Positions 1-8,042 of a stretch of 64,000 nucleotides of DNA are shown piece by piece. The notes under the pieces are model-generated. The model made no database searches. It was not told where the DNA came from and saw only the letters and a program-made list of their open reading frames with translations. The translations under genes were made by a program, and so were the position numbers. Each line of letters starts with the position of its first letter. Positions within the stretch are counted from its first letter, which is position 1. Origin of the DNA: an uncultured Coriobacteriales bacterium (GTDB lineage: Bacteria > Actinomycetota > Coriobacteriia > Coriobacteriales > UMGS124); NCBI GenBank assembly GCA_902464015.1, contig CABQHM010000005.1, positions 12,745 to 76,744 on the forward strand. Reading direction: 5' to 3'.

Positions 1-1
1 C

Positions 2-607
2 GACTCCGACCGTGCCGACATGATGAGGCTCTCCTTCGTCTCGTTCGAGCGTGCGGAGGGCAAGGTTTCTTCGCTTGCGCAGCTCGACGTGTCGGGCAAC
101 GTGCTCTCCTCGCTCGACATTGAGGGCCTTGGCGCCCTCGTGCGCCTGAACTGCGAGGGCAACCCCATCGCCGACCTTGTGGCCCTCCAGGCCTGGGCCG
201 CGCAGGACGGCCACGAGGCGAAGCTGCCGCAGGTACAGGATGCCGCGGCCGCCGAGCCTGACGACGTTGCAGCTCCCTCTGATTCGCAGGAGCCCACTTC
301 TCCCGACATCCCGGCGGAGCCTGCAAGCCCTGAGGCTCCCTCGACGGAGCCAGGGGAGCCTTCCGTCCCAGCTACTCCCATCGAGCCCGAGCAACCCGGC
401 AGCTCCGATGTGTCCGGCGAGCCTGACCAATCCGGCGACGACTCCGTCGGCTCCGGTATGGGCGAGTCCGATGAGCAGGAAGAACCCGCGGACACTGCGG
501 GGCTTGGCGAAGCCGGGCAAGACGGCGACGCCTCCACTGCTGAAGAGCAAGCCAGTACGGCCGAGCTTGCCGAGCCAGGGGAGGAGCCTTTCGCTCTCGC
601 AGCCTAG
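2..607 (+). CDS. C-terminal part of a leucine-rich-repeat protein with an acidic Pro/Glu-rich tail (5' end outside window)
   Basis: The reading frame is already open at base 2 and ends at TAG 605-607, so only the C-terminal part is present. The first visible residues carry LRR-like spacing (LAQLDVSGNVLSSLDIEGL, then LVRLNCEGNPIADL), typical of the last two repeats of an internalin- or BspA-type domain. From about residue 75 the chain becomes a low-complexity tail rich in Glu, Pro, Ser and Ala. No LPXTG motif or final hydrophobic anchor is visible, so wall attachment cannot be argued from this end. Extracellular location is an inference from the repeat type; the missing N-terminus would decide it. 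A strong terminator follows. Confidence 0.6.
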   Translation, partial: DSDRADMMRLSFVSFERAEGKVSSLAQLDVSGNVLSSLDIEGLGALVRLNCEGNPIADLVALQAWAAQDGHEAKLPQVQDAAAAEPDDVAAPSDSQEPTSPDIPAEPASPEAPSTEPGEPSVPATPIEPEQPGSSDVSGEPDQSGDDSVGSGMGESDEQEEPADTAGLGEAGQDGDASTAEEQASTAELAEPGEEPFALAA

Positions 608-914
608 CGCCTGGCAGCTTGGCAGATAGATGCTCACGAAGTGGGCGGGGTGCCTTCGTCAAAAGGTGCCCTGCCCGCTTTTTGTATGCACATTCGACGC
701 AGGGCCCGTATCCTGCCGTTCCATGCGCGCAAGAGGCCGGCAACAACCATCGAGCCCAGGCCCATCTCTCTGCCCATGCTCATGCGAAAGGCCCTCATCG
801 GACTACGTTCAATGGATGGGTTGAGCGGGGCATCGGTTTTTGCCAGCGCAGTACATGCGGTATACTGCCAGGATGCGTAGACCGCAATGGCCAGCGAACC
901 TGGAGGCCAAGAAC
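608..914. other. Gene-free stretch between LRR gene and AAA-ATPase-like gene
   Basis: It holds the terminator at 641-683. The remaining 230 bases contain only short overlapping frames without family resemblance or ribosome binding sites. The promoter of the next gene should lie here, but no convincing hexamer pair was seen. Confidence 0.5.
641..683 (+). terminator. Rho-independent terminator of the LRR gene
   Basis: A 14-bp stem (641-654 with 665-678, four G-U wobbles) with a 10-base loop is followed by TTTTT at 679-683, about 35 bp after the LRR stop codon. Confidence 0.7.
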
Positions 915-2282
915 ATGACGACGATAGAAAACGGCACGCCATCAATGCTGGCACTCCAGCCCGTTGCATCCGGCATCTGGGCTGCTCCCGGCGCCCGCAT
1001 TATCGACCGAACGGGTCGCAGGATGCTCCCCATCGGCCGTGATGGATTTGTTCCTGCGGTGCAGGAATCCGTTGTGGTCGACAAAACCATGCTCATCGCC
1101 GACGTGCTCGATTCGGGTTACACCGTGACGCTTTTTTGCCGTCCGCGCCGCTTTGGCAAAACGCTCAACATGACAATGATGCGTGCCTTCTTCGAGCTGC
1201 CGCCCGAGACCGATCCCAACGCCTGCGATCTCGCCCCGCTTTTTGAAGGTACCGAAGTGTGGGAGGCAGACGGCGGCAGGTACCGCGAACACCAGGGGGC
1301 GTATCCCGTGGTGCATATCAGCTTCAACACCGTAAAGAAGCAAGCTTGGGAAGCCTCCTATGGTGCAATCAAGGGAATCATTACAGCGGAATATGCTCGC
1401 CATGCCTACCTTGAATCTTCATCGGCTTTGCTGGAGCCTGATGCTGCTCTCTTTCGCCGTATTGTTGCAGGCACCGCAACAGACGCCGAGTGGGCGGCTT
1501 CCCTCGAGTCACTCTGTCGCATGCTGCGCGCCCATCACAACAAGAGCGTTGTTTTGCTCGTGGATGAATGCGACGCGCCTGTTATGGCCGGTTATACGAA
1601 CGGCTATTACGATGAGGCTGTAGACTTTTTCAAGGGGTGGCTTACTGGCGCGCTCAAAGACGGCGGCGCGGCGCTGGCCTTTGCCTGCCTCACGGGCGTG
1701 CAGCGCATTTCAAAGGAATCCATCTTCTCTGACCTCAACAACATCACGGTAAATACCACGCTGTCGTCTGAATTTGACGAGCGATATGGTTTTACCGACG
1801 CCGAAGTCGCGGTGCTTGCGGCGTACCTTGGTCACGCCGATTGCATGACCGAGGCTCGAGAGTGGTATGACGGCTACCGCTTCGGCAAAACCGACGTCTA
1901 CAACCCTTGGAGTGTGCTCAATTACTTCAAGCAGGACTGTGCCCCGGGTGTGTATTGGCTCAATACATCGAGCAATTCAGTCGTTGGATCCGCTGTTCGT
2001 GCCGCGGATGCAAGGACTCTCGCCGACTTGTATGCCCTGACCCGTCCTGGCGGTACGGTGTTCGAGCCGCTTGATCTTGGCGTTGTCTTCCCGGATGTTG
2101 GCGTGCGTTCTGATGCAATCTGGTCGATGCTGTACCTCGCGGGTTATCTCACAACTAATGACGTCATGGTACCCGATGACCCCTGGTACGAGCGGACTTT
2201 GCGCATTCCAAACCGCGAGATACGCCGGCTGTTTGAGGAAGCGCTTTCTCAGCATGTGGCCTGCGTTTGCCAGACGAAGTAG
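915..2282 (+). CDS. AAA-ATPase-like domain protein (PF09820 type) lacking its usual C-terminal nuclease domain
   Basis: The start is ATG 915, preceded by GGAG about nine bases upstream; the in-frame extension to 840 lacks a ribosome binding site. The 455-residue product has the hallmark of the family: VVDKTMLIADVLDSG followed by the Walker-A-like CRPRRFGKT at residues 75-83, and a Walker-B-like VVLLVDECD at 212-220. Family members usually run to 520-580 residues and end in a PD-(D/E)XK nuclease-like region (DUF1703). Here the chain stops shortly after the NREIRRLFEEAL segment that normally leads into that domain, so the protein appears truncated. The family is abundant and variable in gut anaerobes; a role in defence or mobile-element biology is suspected but unproven. 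Confidence 0.8.
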   Translation: MTTIENGTPSMLALQPVASGIWAAPGARIIDRTGRRMLPIGRDGFVPAVQESVVVDKTMLIADVLDSGYTVTLFCRPRRFGKTLNMTMMRAFFELPPETDPNACDLAPLFEGTEVWEADGGRYREHQGAYPVVHISFNTVKKQAWEASYGAIKGIITAEYARHAYLESSSALLEPDAALFRRIVAGTATDAEWAASLESLCRMLRAHHNKSVVLLVDECDAPVMAGYTNGYYDEAVDFFKGWLTGALKDGGAALAFACLTGVQRISKESIFSDLNNITVNTTLSSEFDERYGFTDAEVAVLAAYLGHADCMTEAREWYDGYRFGKTDVYNPWSVLNYFKQDCAPGVYWLNTSSNSVVGSAVRAADARTLADLYALTRPGGTVFEPLDLGVVFPDVGVRSDAIWSMLYLAGYLTTNDVMVPDDPWYERTLRIPNREIRRLFEEALSQHVACVCQTK

Positions 2283-2440
2283 CTGTCAGCTGGGATTACG
2301 GGTGGTGCTTCATGTGACCGGTATCATGCCGAGCTGCTTGTAACCATTCCCTGCTCTTTGCCTTGGCGTGGGGCGCGAACGTATGCGGGCGGTGTTTTGT
2401 CCGTTACACTTCCACCGATGGTAACGATTTCGGAGGACGT

Positions 2441-2815
2441 ATGAAGCTGAAAGAAGTGAAGGGGCCGGAGAAGCCGGGAAAGAAGAAGGCGCCGGGTACG
2501 AGGGCCGACCGCGCCAACGAGCACGCGGTGATGCGCCAGAAGAACCGCCATGCCGAGCGTGACTACTTCGGCCGCGTCATTCCCGAGCCGGGTTCGCAGC
2601 GCTCCGACCTCACGCCCGCTGCCGCCAAGCGCATCCAGGACGGCACCGTACGCCTTGACGCCTACCTGGTTGGTCGCGGTTTTGCACCCTCGCGCGATAA
2701 GGCGAAGGCCCTCATTGACCAGGGCCTTGTGTATGTGGAAGGCTCCAACCGCGTGAAGGCAAGCTTGGCCGTGGGCCCCGGCACGCAGATCGAGGTCCGC
2801 GAGCCTGAGGCGTAA
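2441..2815 (+). CDS. S4-domain RNA-binding protein
   Basis: ATG 2441 is chosen because GGAGG lies about five bases upstream; an in-frame upstream extension has no such site. The 124-residue product has a Lys/Arg-rich N-terminal half (about 1-45) likely to contact RNA non-specifically, and an S4 fold at about 70-118 (RLDAYLVGRGFAPSRDKAKA, then GLVYVEGSNRVKASLAVGPG). S4 domains bind structured RNA in ribosomal protein S4, pseudouridine synthases and Hsp15-like heat-shock proteins. There is no catalytic domain, so a small Hsp15/RqcP-like rRNA or tRNA binder is the best guess. It is a single-gene unit closed by the hairpin at 3008-3044. Confidence 0.85.
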   Translation: MKLKEVKGPEKPGKKKAPGTRADRANEHAVMRQKNRHAERDYFGRVIPEPGSQRSDLTPAAAKRIQDGTVRLDAYLVGRGFAPSRDKAKALIDQGLVYVEGSNRVKASLAVGPGTQIEVREPEA

Positions 2816-3007
2816 AGACGCACGCGCTACGTTTCGCCTCTCATGAAGGCGCCGCTGATGAACGTTGCTTTTTAAACACTGCGTCCACCTCAGCGCCGCT
2901 TGGTTGGACACTGGGCGTCATTTGGCCCCTGTGATCTACTGTGAGCGCCGTGAGCTGCTGTGGCCCATGCAAAAAGCCCTCTCATGAGCGTCGTAAGCGT
3001 ACAACAA

Positions 3008-3044
3008 GGTCCCCATCCCGCTGTGAACTGCCGGGATGGGGACC
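3008..3044. terminator. Bidirectional terminator between convergent genes
   Basis: A perfect 13-bp stem (3008-3020 with 3032-3044) with an 11-base loop lies between the convergent S4 and EF-hand genes. Flanking T-rich runs are short in both directions. Confidence 0.6.
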
Positions 3045-3079
3045 TCATTCGTTCGTAGGGGCGACTAACGCGCCTATGT

Positions 3080-3745
3080 CTACTTCTCTTCGTCCTTCTT
3101 GTTGTCGACGAACTCGGCCTTTACATCTTCGACCTCGTCGGCAACCTTTTCGGCGGCTTTCTTTGCGGCTTCGCTTGCCTCCGCATTGGCGGCCTCCACG
3201 CGCTCCTTGGCCTCGTCGACAATCTCTTTGGCCTTGTCGGCCACGCCGGAAACGACGCCTTGAACGCCTGCGACGGCCGCGCGTGCCGTGGTGCCAATGA
3301 AGGCCGCCGCGCTCTTGGCCACGGCACCCAGCTCATCCGACTCAACCTTGCCGTTGCCGTCGGCATCAAAGGCCTGCTTGATTTCGTCGGCAAACGAGCC
3401 AGCTGCAACAACGGTCTTGTCGATGCGCGCACCCAAACCGCCGAGTACTTCCTGGGCGGTCAGCTTGCCGTTACCGTCGGCGTCGAGGACGTCCTTGGCC
3501 TGCATGACGGTGTCCATGGCGGCATCGATGGCCTCTTTTGCACCACCTGCAATTTCTTCGGCGGCGCCCTTCATTCCGCCTGCCATGCCTTCGGCGACGT
3601 CCTTGGTGCCGACTGCCATCACTTCGGCCATGTCCTTGGCCTTGTCAGCCGCATCTTCAGCGATGTCCTTGGCCTTGTCGGCCATCTCTTCAGCAGCGTC
3701 CTTCGCCTTATCCATGGTGGTATCGAGGGTCTCTTTGACGTCCAT
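3080..3745 (-). CDS. EF-hand protein with flanking 11-residue amphipathic (LEA/apolipoprotein-like) repeats
   Basis: The start is the ATG at 3745-3743, with AAGAGGAGGAA just upstream; the longer frame to 3928 lacks a site. The 221 residues contain two canonical calcium loops, DADGNGKLTAQE (88-99) and DADGNGKVESDE (127-138), with Asp at positions 1 and 3, Asn at 5 and Glu at 12. Residues 12-77 are six in-phase 11-mers of the type DKAKDxAEEMA, and residues 155-215 are again Ala/Lys/Glu-rich amphipathic helix. No signal peptide or membrane segment is visible, so a cytoplasmic protein is likely. Such helices in LEA proteins and apolipoproteins bind membranes or protect proteins during drying. Function is unknown. 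Confidence 0.8.
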   Translation of the reverse strand: MDVKETLDTTMDKAKDAAEEMADKAKDIAEDAADKAKDMAEVMAVGTKDVAEGMAGGMKGAAEEIAGGAKEAIDAAMDTVMQAKDVLDADGNGKLTAQEVLGGLGARIDKTVVAAGSFADEIKQAFDADGNGKVESDELGAVAKSAAAFIGTTARAAVAGVQGVVSGVADKAKEIVDEAKERVEAANAEASEAAKKAAEKVADEVEDVKAEFVDNKKDEEK

Positions 3746-3764
3746 GATTCCTCCTCTTGTTGCG

Positions 3765-3785
3765 TACTGCCTTGCCGGCAGTATA
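3765..3785 (-). promoter_or_regulatory. Inverted repeat overlapping a -10-like box upstream of the EF-hand gene
   Basis: TACTGCC (3765-3771) and GGCAGTA (3777-3783) form perfect 7-bp arms around a 5-base spacer. On the minus strand TATACT (3785-3780) resembles a -10 box and overlaps one arm. It is a plausible operator or 5' UTR hairpin; no good -35 box was found. Confidence 0.35.
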
Positions 3786-3943
3786 GAAGCCTTGCTTTGC
3801 CAATACGATACCCACGAGCCTTTTCGGTCATTCGGGAGCAAAAAAATTTGGCAAAGCTGACGCTTGCGCATGCAGCGCATCAGAGGAGGGCGGGGAAGGG
3901 TCGTGATTTTTCGGTGCCAAGCGCACAAACAGTCTTACCTTGT

Positions 3944-4702
3944 TTAGCTCGCGTTTCCCGCGCGACGCCAGCGTGTTGCCGCGCGCTCACATGCGTCGAA
4001 GAGGATGTACAGGCCGCAGCCCAAGGCCGCCAGCGCGATGATGCCGGCAAACATCCGGGGGTAGTTCACCATGGCCCAGGAGTTCATGATGAAGTAGCCC
4101 AGGCCCGTGGAGCCGGCGATGGACTCGGAGAAGAAGAGCACGGCAATGGCCACGGCGCACGACACGCGTAGCGTGGTGAAGAGTTCGGGCAGCGTGGCGG
4201 GCAGCACCACATAGCGCCACACCTGTGCACGCGACGCCCCCAAGGAGCGCACCGAGAGCAGCGTGGCTGCAGGAATCGCCGCGGCGGCGTCGCGCATGAC
4301 CATGACCACCTGGAAGAACACTGTGATGGTGACAAGTGCGATCTTAGGTGCGCCGCCCAGGCCGAAAAGTACCAGCAGAATGGGCAGCAGCACAATCTTG
4401 GGCAGGGGATAGAGCAGGTAGAGCACGGGGGAGAAGAGTGCGCCGACCTTTTGCGAACGGCCCAGGAAGAGCCCCACGGGTACTCCGAGCACGCATCCCA
4501 GGGCAAGCGAGACGACAAGGCGTCCTAGGCTCGTGAGGAAGTCGGGCCACAGGGTGGCCGCGTATCGCGCGAAAACGCTCACGGTCTCGATAGGGCCCGG
4601 CAGTGCCGGTGTGTGGAGCGCGAGCGCGGTAATCTGCCAGCCTGCCAGCACGAATGCGACGGCGAACACATAGCACAGCGCGGTTTTCACAGAATGCTTC
4701 AT
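3944..4702 (-). CDS. ABC transporter permease, NitT/TauT (SsuC-like) family
   Basis: The start at ATG 4702 overlaps the stop of the upstream ATPase as ATGA, which favours it over a longer frame to 4741. The 252-residue protein has about six hydrophobic segments and the EAA-type cytoplasmic loop SLGASRAQVWRYVVLPATLP, which docks on the ATPase. It is the membrane channel of the importer whose ATPase (4699-5460) and lipoprotein binding protein (5488-6486) lie immediately upstream in the same direction. The family imports sulfonates, taurine, nitrate, thiamine precursors or riboflavin. The sequence alone does not name the substrate. Confidence 0.88.
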   Translation of the reverse strand: MKHSVKTALCYVFAVAFVLAGWQITALALHTPALPGPIETVSVFARYAATLWPDFLTSLGRLVVSLALGCVLGVPVGLFLGRSQKVGALFSPVLYLLYPLPKIVLLPILLVLFGLGGAPKIALVTITVFFQVVMVMRDAAAAIPAATLLSVRSLGASRAQVWRYVVLPATLPELFTTLRVSCAVAIAVLFFSESIAGSTGLGYFIMNSWAMVNYPRMFAGIIALAALGCGLYILFDACERAATRWRRAGNAS

Positions 4703-5460
4703 CGGGCGCCTCCCGCCAGGGCCTCGCGCACCTCGTTGCACTTGGCAAAGAACTCCTGCGTCGTGCGGTATTCAGGCGTTCCCATGCCAGGGTTTTCCAC
4801 CTGGGCCACGATACGGCCGGGTCGGGGCGCCATCAACACGATACGCTGGCCCAGCAGCACCGCCTCCTCGATGGAGTGCGTTACCAGCAGCTGCCCATAG
4901 CCGCCCTCGTTCCACAGGCGCAGGAGCATGAGCTGCATGTCTTCGCGCAGAAGGGCGTCGAGCGCCGAGAGGGGCTCGTCCATGAGCAAGAGGTCTGCCT
5001 GCATGGCGACGGCGCGGGCAAGCGCTAGGCGCTGCTGCATGCCACCCGAAAGTTCGCTGGGCCAGGCCTTCTCGAAGCCGGCGAGACCTACGCGCTCAAG
5101 AGCCTCGAGCGTGCGGCGACGTCGCTCTTCTTTCTCTACACCGCGCACACTGAGGCCCAGCTCGGCGTTTTTGTATACGCTCATCCAGGGCAGCAGGCCG
5201 TAGTCTTGCAGGATGAGGGCGCAGTCGCCGCGCGGGCCCGCGATGCGCTCACCATGGGCGAGGACCTCGCCTTCCGTGGGCCGTGCGAGTCCCGACGCCA
5301 GACGCAGCGTCGTGGACTTGCCACAGCCCGAAGGGCCGATGATGCACACGGCCTCGCCTGTCTCAATGCTCAGCGACAGGTGGTCGAGCGCCTTGAGCGT
5401 ATCGACATCGCGGCCCGGGGTCGGGTATTCGACGGTGACGTCCCTCAGTTGCAGTAGCAT
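4699..5460 (-). CDS. ABC transporter ATP-binding protein, NitT/TauT (SsuB-like) family
   Basis: The 253-residue ATPase carries Walker A GPSGCGKST (42-50), Q-loop LILQDYGLLPW, signature LSGGMQQRLALARA and Walker B DLLLMDEPLSALDA, followed by the H-loop VTHSIEEAVLL. The GLLPW sequence after the Q-loop Gln is typical of the SsuB/TauB/NrtD group. It energises the permease encoded downstream, with which it overlaps by four bases, and is separated from the upstream binding protein gene by 27 bases. All catalytic motifs look intact. Confidence 0.93.
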   Translation of the reverse strand: MLLQLRDVTVEYPTPGRDVDTLKALDHLSLSIETGEAVCIIGPSGCGKSTTLRLASGLARPTEGEVLAHGERIAGPRGDCALILQDYGLLPWMSVYKNAELGLSVRGVEKEERRRRTLEALERVGLAGFEKAWPSELSGGMQQRLALARAVAMQADLLLMDEPLSALDALLREDMQLMLLRLWNEGGYGQLLVTHSIEEAVLLGQRIVLMAPRPGRIVAQVENPGMGTPEYRTTQEFFAKCNEVREALAGGAR

Positions 5461-5487
5461 GGTGTGCCTGTGCCCCTCAGCCGAAGG

Positions 5488-6486
5488 CTAGTTCTTGGAG
5501 AACGTGCCGTTGTCGGCGTCGTAGGTGAGGGCCGCGTCGAGGTAACCCTTCTCGAGCATCCAGTCGAGCACGTCGCCCACCATCTGCTGCGTGGGCAGCT
5601 GGGCCGTGGGGTAGGTGCTGATGGGATAGGTGTCGGCGATGTCCTCGGCAAGGGATGCCTGCTCAACCAGGAGCGCGCGGTAATCCTCGGGGGTCTTGTT
5701 GATGAGGCTGGCCGCCTCGTCCCACACACCCTGCAGCGCCTCGAGGGCCGCCTTGCCGCCTTCGGCCTCAAGCCAGGCCTCGCGCACAATCATGACCGAT
5801 TGGGAGATGTTGTCGCCCGTGGTGTCGTCGGCCACGCAACGGAAACCCTTGGACTCGCCCAGGGCAAGCAAAGAGGCAGGCAGGGCGGCTGCGGGCACCT
5901 GGCCGGAAGCCATGGCCTCGAAGCGCACGGGAATCTTCTGCAGCTCGGCCTTCACCACCTGGTCGGCGGGGATGCCGGCCTGGGCCATGAGCTTGTCCAT
6001 GACGTATTCGAGGATGGTGTTGGAGCCCACGCCGATCTCGCGGCCGGCAAGGTCGGCAAGCGAGGTGATGCTCTCGTCGGCCGTCATGATGCCGAAGCGA
6101 CCCTGGCTGGCCTCGGTGCCCAGGCAGATCCAGCAGATGCGCACGTCGGTGCCGGAGGCAAAGAGGCTGGCAGTCACCATGGGGTCGGTCATGGCGACGT
6201 CGACCTCGCCGCTCGACACAGCGGCGATGAGTTCGGTGGCCGACTGGAACGTGTGGATGTTGCAAGCGATGCCGGCCTTCTCGAACAGGCCCTCGGACTC
6301 GGCGACCCACATGGGCAGGATGTCCTCGGTGGGCAGGGTGCCGAGGTTGATCTTGGCAGGGGAAGCGTTCGTCTCGCCTGCTTTGTCGGTGCTGCCGTCA
6401 GCGATTTCCTGGGTGGAGGTGCAGCCAGTGAGCGCGAGCGGGAGCGCTGCGCAGAGGGCGATGAAGCCGGCGCGGGAGATGTTCAT
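5488..6486 (-). CDS. ABC transporter substrate-binding lipoprotein, NMT1/SsuA-like
   Basis: ATG 6486 is chosen because it opens directly onto a lipoprotein signal, MNISRAGFIALCAALPLALTGC, with the lipobox LTGC. Longer in-frame starts upstream would bury that signal. The mature 310-residue protein has the NMT1/THI5-like pattern INLGTLPTEDILPMWVAESEGLFEKAG, then FQSATELIAAVSSGEVDVAMTDP. It captures substrate at the cell surface for the permease and ATPase encoded downstream. It is the first gene of the operon. The ribosome binding site is weak, and a promoter lies about 40 bp upstream. Confidence 0.88.
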   Translation of the reverse strand: MNISRAGFIALCAALPLALTGCTSTQEIADGSTDKAGETNASPAKINLGTLPTEDILPMWVAESEGLFEKAGIACNIHTFQSATELIAAVSSGEVDVAMTDPMVTASLFASGTDVRICWICLGTEASQGRFGIMTADESITSLADLAGREIGVGSNTILEYVMDKLMAQAGIPADQVVKAELQKIPVRFEAMASGQVPAAALPASLLALGESKGFRCVADDTTGDNISQSVMIVREAWLEAEGGKAALEALQGVWDEAASLINKTPEDYRALLVEQASLAEDIADTYPISTYPTAQLPTQQMVGDVLDWMLEKGYLDAALTYDADNGTFSKN

Positions 6487-6522
6487 GCGATGCGTCCAAT
6501 CAATAATCGAGAGATGAGCGTA

Positions 6523-6551
6523 CGTATACATGCCGCACTCCACCATAGCAA
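6523..6551 (-). promoter_or_regulatory. Candidate sigma-70 promoter of the NitT/TauT-type operon
   Basis: Read on the minus strand, TTGCTA (6551-6546) and TATACG (6528-6523) are separated by 17 bases, ending about 37 bp before the lipoprotein start codon. Confidence 0.5.
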
Positions 6552-6590
6552 ATAACGCTTTTGCATGGCACCCTAGCGTTGCGCAAGGTG

Positions 6591-6620
6591 TTGACCTTGT
6601 GGCGGCCCCTTGTGTTATGC
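6591..6620 (+). promoter_or_regulatory. Candidate promoter of the MBL-fold hydrolase gene
   Basis: TTGACC (6591-6596) and TTATGC (6615-6620) are separated by 18 bases, about 100 bp before the start codon. Confidence 0.4.
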
Positions 6621-6718
6621 CGTGGGGGATACCGCTGCACCGTGTCTGCCTGATATGTTGATACGGAACAGAAATATATAAGGCATGCAATGCGGCGTGC
6701 CCGGGGGAGGACAAGACC

Positions 6719-7366
6719 ATGCTGGAAGTGTCTTGCGTTGTTGTGGGGCCCATCAAAACGAATTGCTGGATCGTGAGCGACCCTGACACGGCGCATTGCC
6801 TTGTCATCGACCCGGGCGATCGTGCCGAGCGCATCCTTGAGGCCCTGAGCGGCAAGACAGTCGACGGTATCGTGCTTACGCACCGCCACGACGACCACAA
6901 GGGCGCGCTTCCCGGCGTGGTTGAGGCCACGAACGCCCCCGTCATGGCCCACGAGCTTGACGCCCTGCGCGTCTACGAGGAGATTCGTCGCGGCTATGCC
7001 TCGCCAGCCTCCATCATCTCCATGGACGAGGCCCTGAATGCCGGCCGCACGGTGGACCGCGCCCTCAAGGAGGGCGACGAGGTCGTGCTCGGCAGCCATA
7101 CGTTCCGCGTCATTCATACGCCTGGCCACAGCGAAGGGTCCATGTGCCTGTACTGCGAGGCGGAGAAGCTCCTGTTCACGGGCGATACGCTTTTTGCCCG
7201 AGGCAGCTATGGCCGCACCGACTTCGAGGGCGGTTCCTGGCCTGCGATGCTCAACACGCTCGAGCACAAGTTCGTCGGCATCCCCGATGACGTTGCCATA
7301 TTCCCTGGACATGGTGGAACCTCTCTGCTCGGCGACGAGCGTGAGGCCAACTCCTTCTTGAAGTAG
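6719..7366 (+). CDS. MBL-fold metal-dependent hydrolase, glyoxalase II-like
   Basis: ATG 6719 follows a GGGGGAGG ribosome binding site. The 215-residue protein carries the metallo-beta-lactamase motif THRHDDH at 54-60 (His55, His57, Asp59, His60), a further metal ligand in HTPGHSEGSMCLY, and the later FTGDTLFARGSYGRTDFEGG typical of the YcbL/GloB-like group. These bind two metal ions, usually Zn or Fe, and hydrolyse thioesters such as S-lactoylglutathione. True glyoxalase II has an extra C-terminal glutathione-binding domain that is absent here, so the physiological substrate is open. A Nudix gene follows after ten bases and is probably cotranscribed. Confidence 0.9.
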   Translation: MLEVSCVVVGPIKTNCWIVSDPDTAHCLVIDPGDRAERILEALSGKTVDGIVLTHRHDDHKGALPGVVEATNAPVMAHELDALRVYEEIRRGYASPASIISMDEALNAGRTVDRALKEGDEVVLGSHTFRVIHTPGHSEGSMCLYCEAEKLLFTGDTLFARGSYGRTDFEGGSWPAMLNTLEHKFVGIPDDVAIFPGHGGTSLLGDEREANSFLK

Positions 7367-7376
7367 GCGGTTCACG

Positions 7377-8042
7377 ATGGGCGAAAAGCGCACTCATGTG
7401 TCAAGCGTCTCCCAGCCTGATGCCCCGGGCGTTTCGCTGGTGCAACCTCGCGAGTATGTTCTTGTCGCGCCTGGTGAGTCCGGCTGTGGCACTCGTGCGG
7501 CCAATCTGGCAATCGCCGAGCCCTGGGCGTCGCTTCCGCATTTCGTGTGCGGTGCCCCAGTGCCCGAATACGAGTGCGCGACGAGGCCCTCAAGCAGGGG
7601 TATCGTCATGAATCCCGATGGCACGCTTCTGCTGGCCACGACCGACGAGCTTCACGAGTTCGTGTTTTCCGGCGGCGAGATCGAGCACGGCGAGACTGAC
7701 CTCGCGGCGCTTGTGCGCGAGGTGGAGGAGGAGACCGGCTGGCTCGTTGACGAGGCCACGGCGCGACCCATCCTGTCCATCGATGACTACCACACGCGTG
7801 ACGCCATGCGCTTGAGCATGCGCCAGGTCAACCGCTATTTCGTGTGCCAGGCGCGCCCGGGTGGTTCCATGCACCTCGACAAGTACGAGGCGGCCGCGGG
7901 CTTGCATGCGGTTGCCTGCAGCCTGGAGGACGCGATCGCCGCAAACGAGGCCATCCTGGCTCAGCGGCGCTACTTCTGGGTGGAGCGCGATACCTTCGTG
8001 CTCAAGCTCATCCGTGACCGGCGCGAGGAATTCGGCTTCTAG
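7377..8042 (+). CDS. Nudix hydrolase with about 70-residue N-terminal extension
   Basis: The 221-residue product has a full Nudix box at G100-W122 (GX5EX7REVXEEXGW; Glu115, Glu118 and Glu119 bind the metal). Nudix enzymes cleave a nucleoside diphosphate linked to another group. The N-terminal 70 residues show no recognisable domain, and the ribosome binding site before ATG 7377 is weak, so the true start could be internal. The gene follows the MBL hydrolase by ten bases. Its stop overlaps the convergent pseudouridine synthase stop by four bases (CTAG), leaving no space for a terminator. Confidence 0.82.
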   Translation: MGEKRTHVSSVSQPDAPGVSLVQPREYVLVAPGESGCGTRAANLAIAEPWASLPHFVCGAPVPEYECATRPSSRGIVMNPDGTLLLATTDELHEFVFSGGEIEHGETDLAALVREVEEETGWLVDEATARPILSIDDYHTRDAMRLSMRQVNRYFVCQARPGGSMHLDKYEAAAGLHAVACSLEDAIAANEAILAQRRYFWVERDTFVLKLIRDRREEFGF

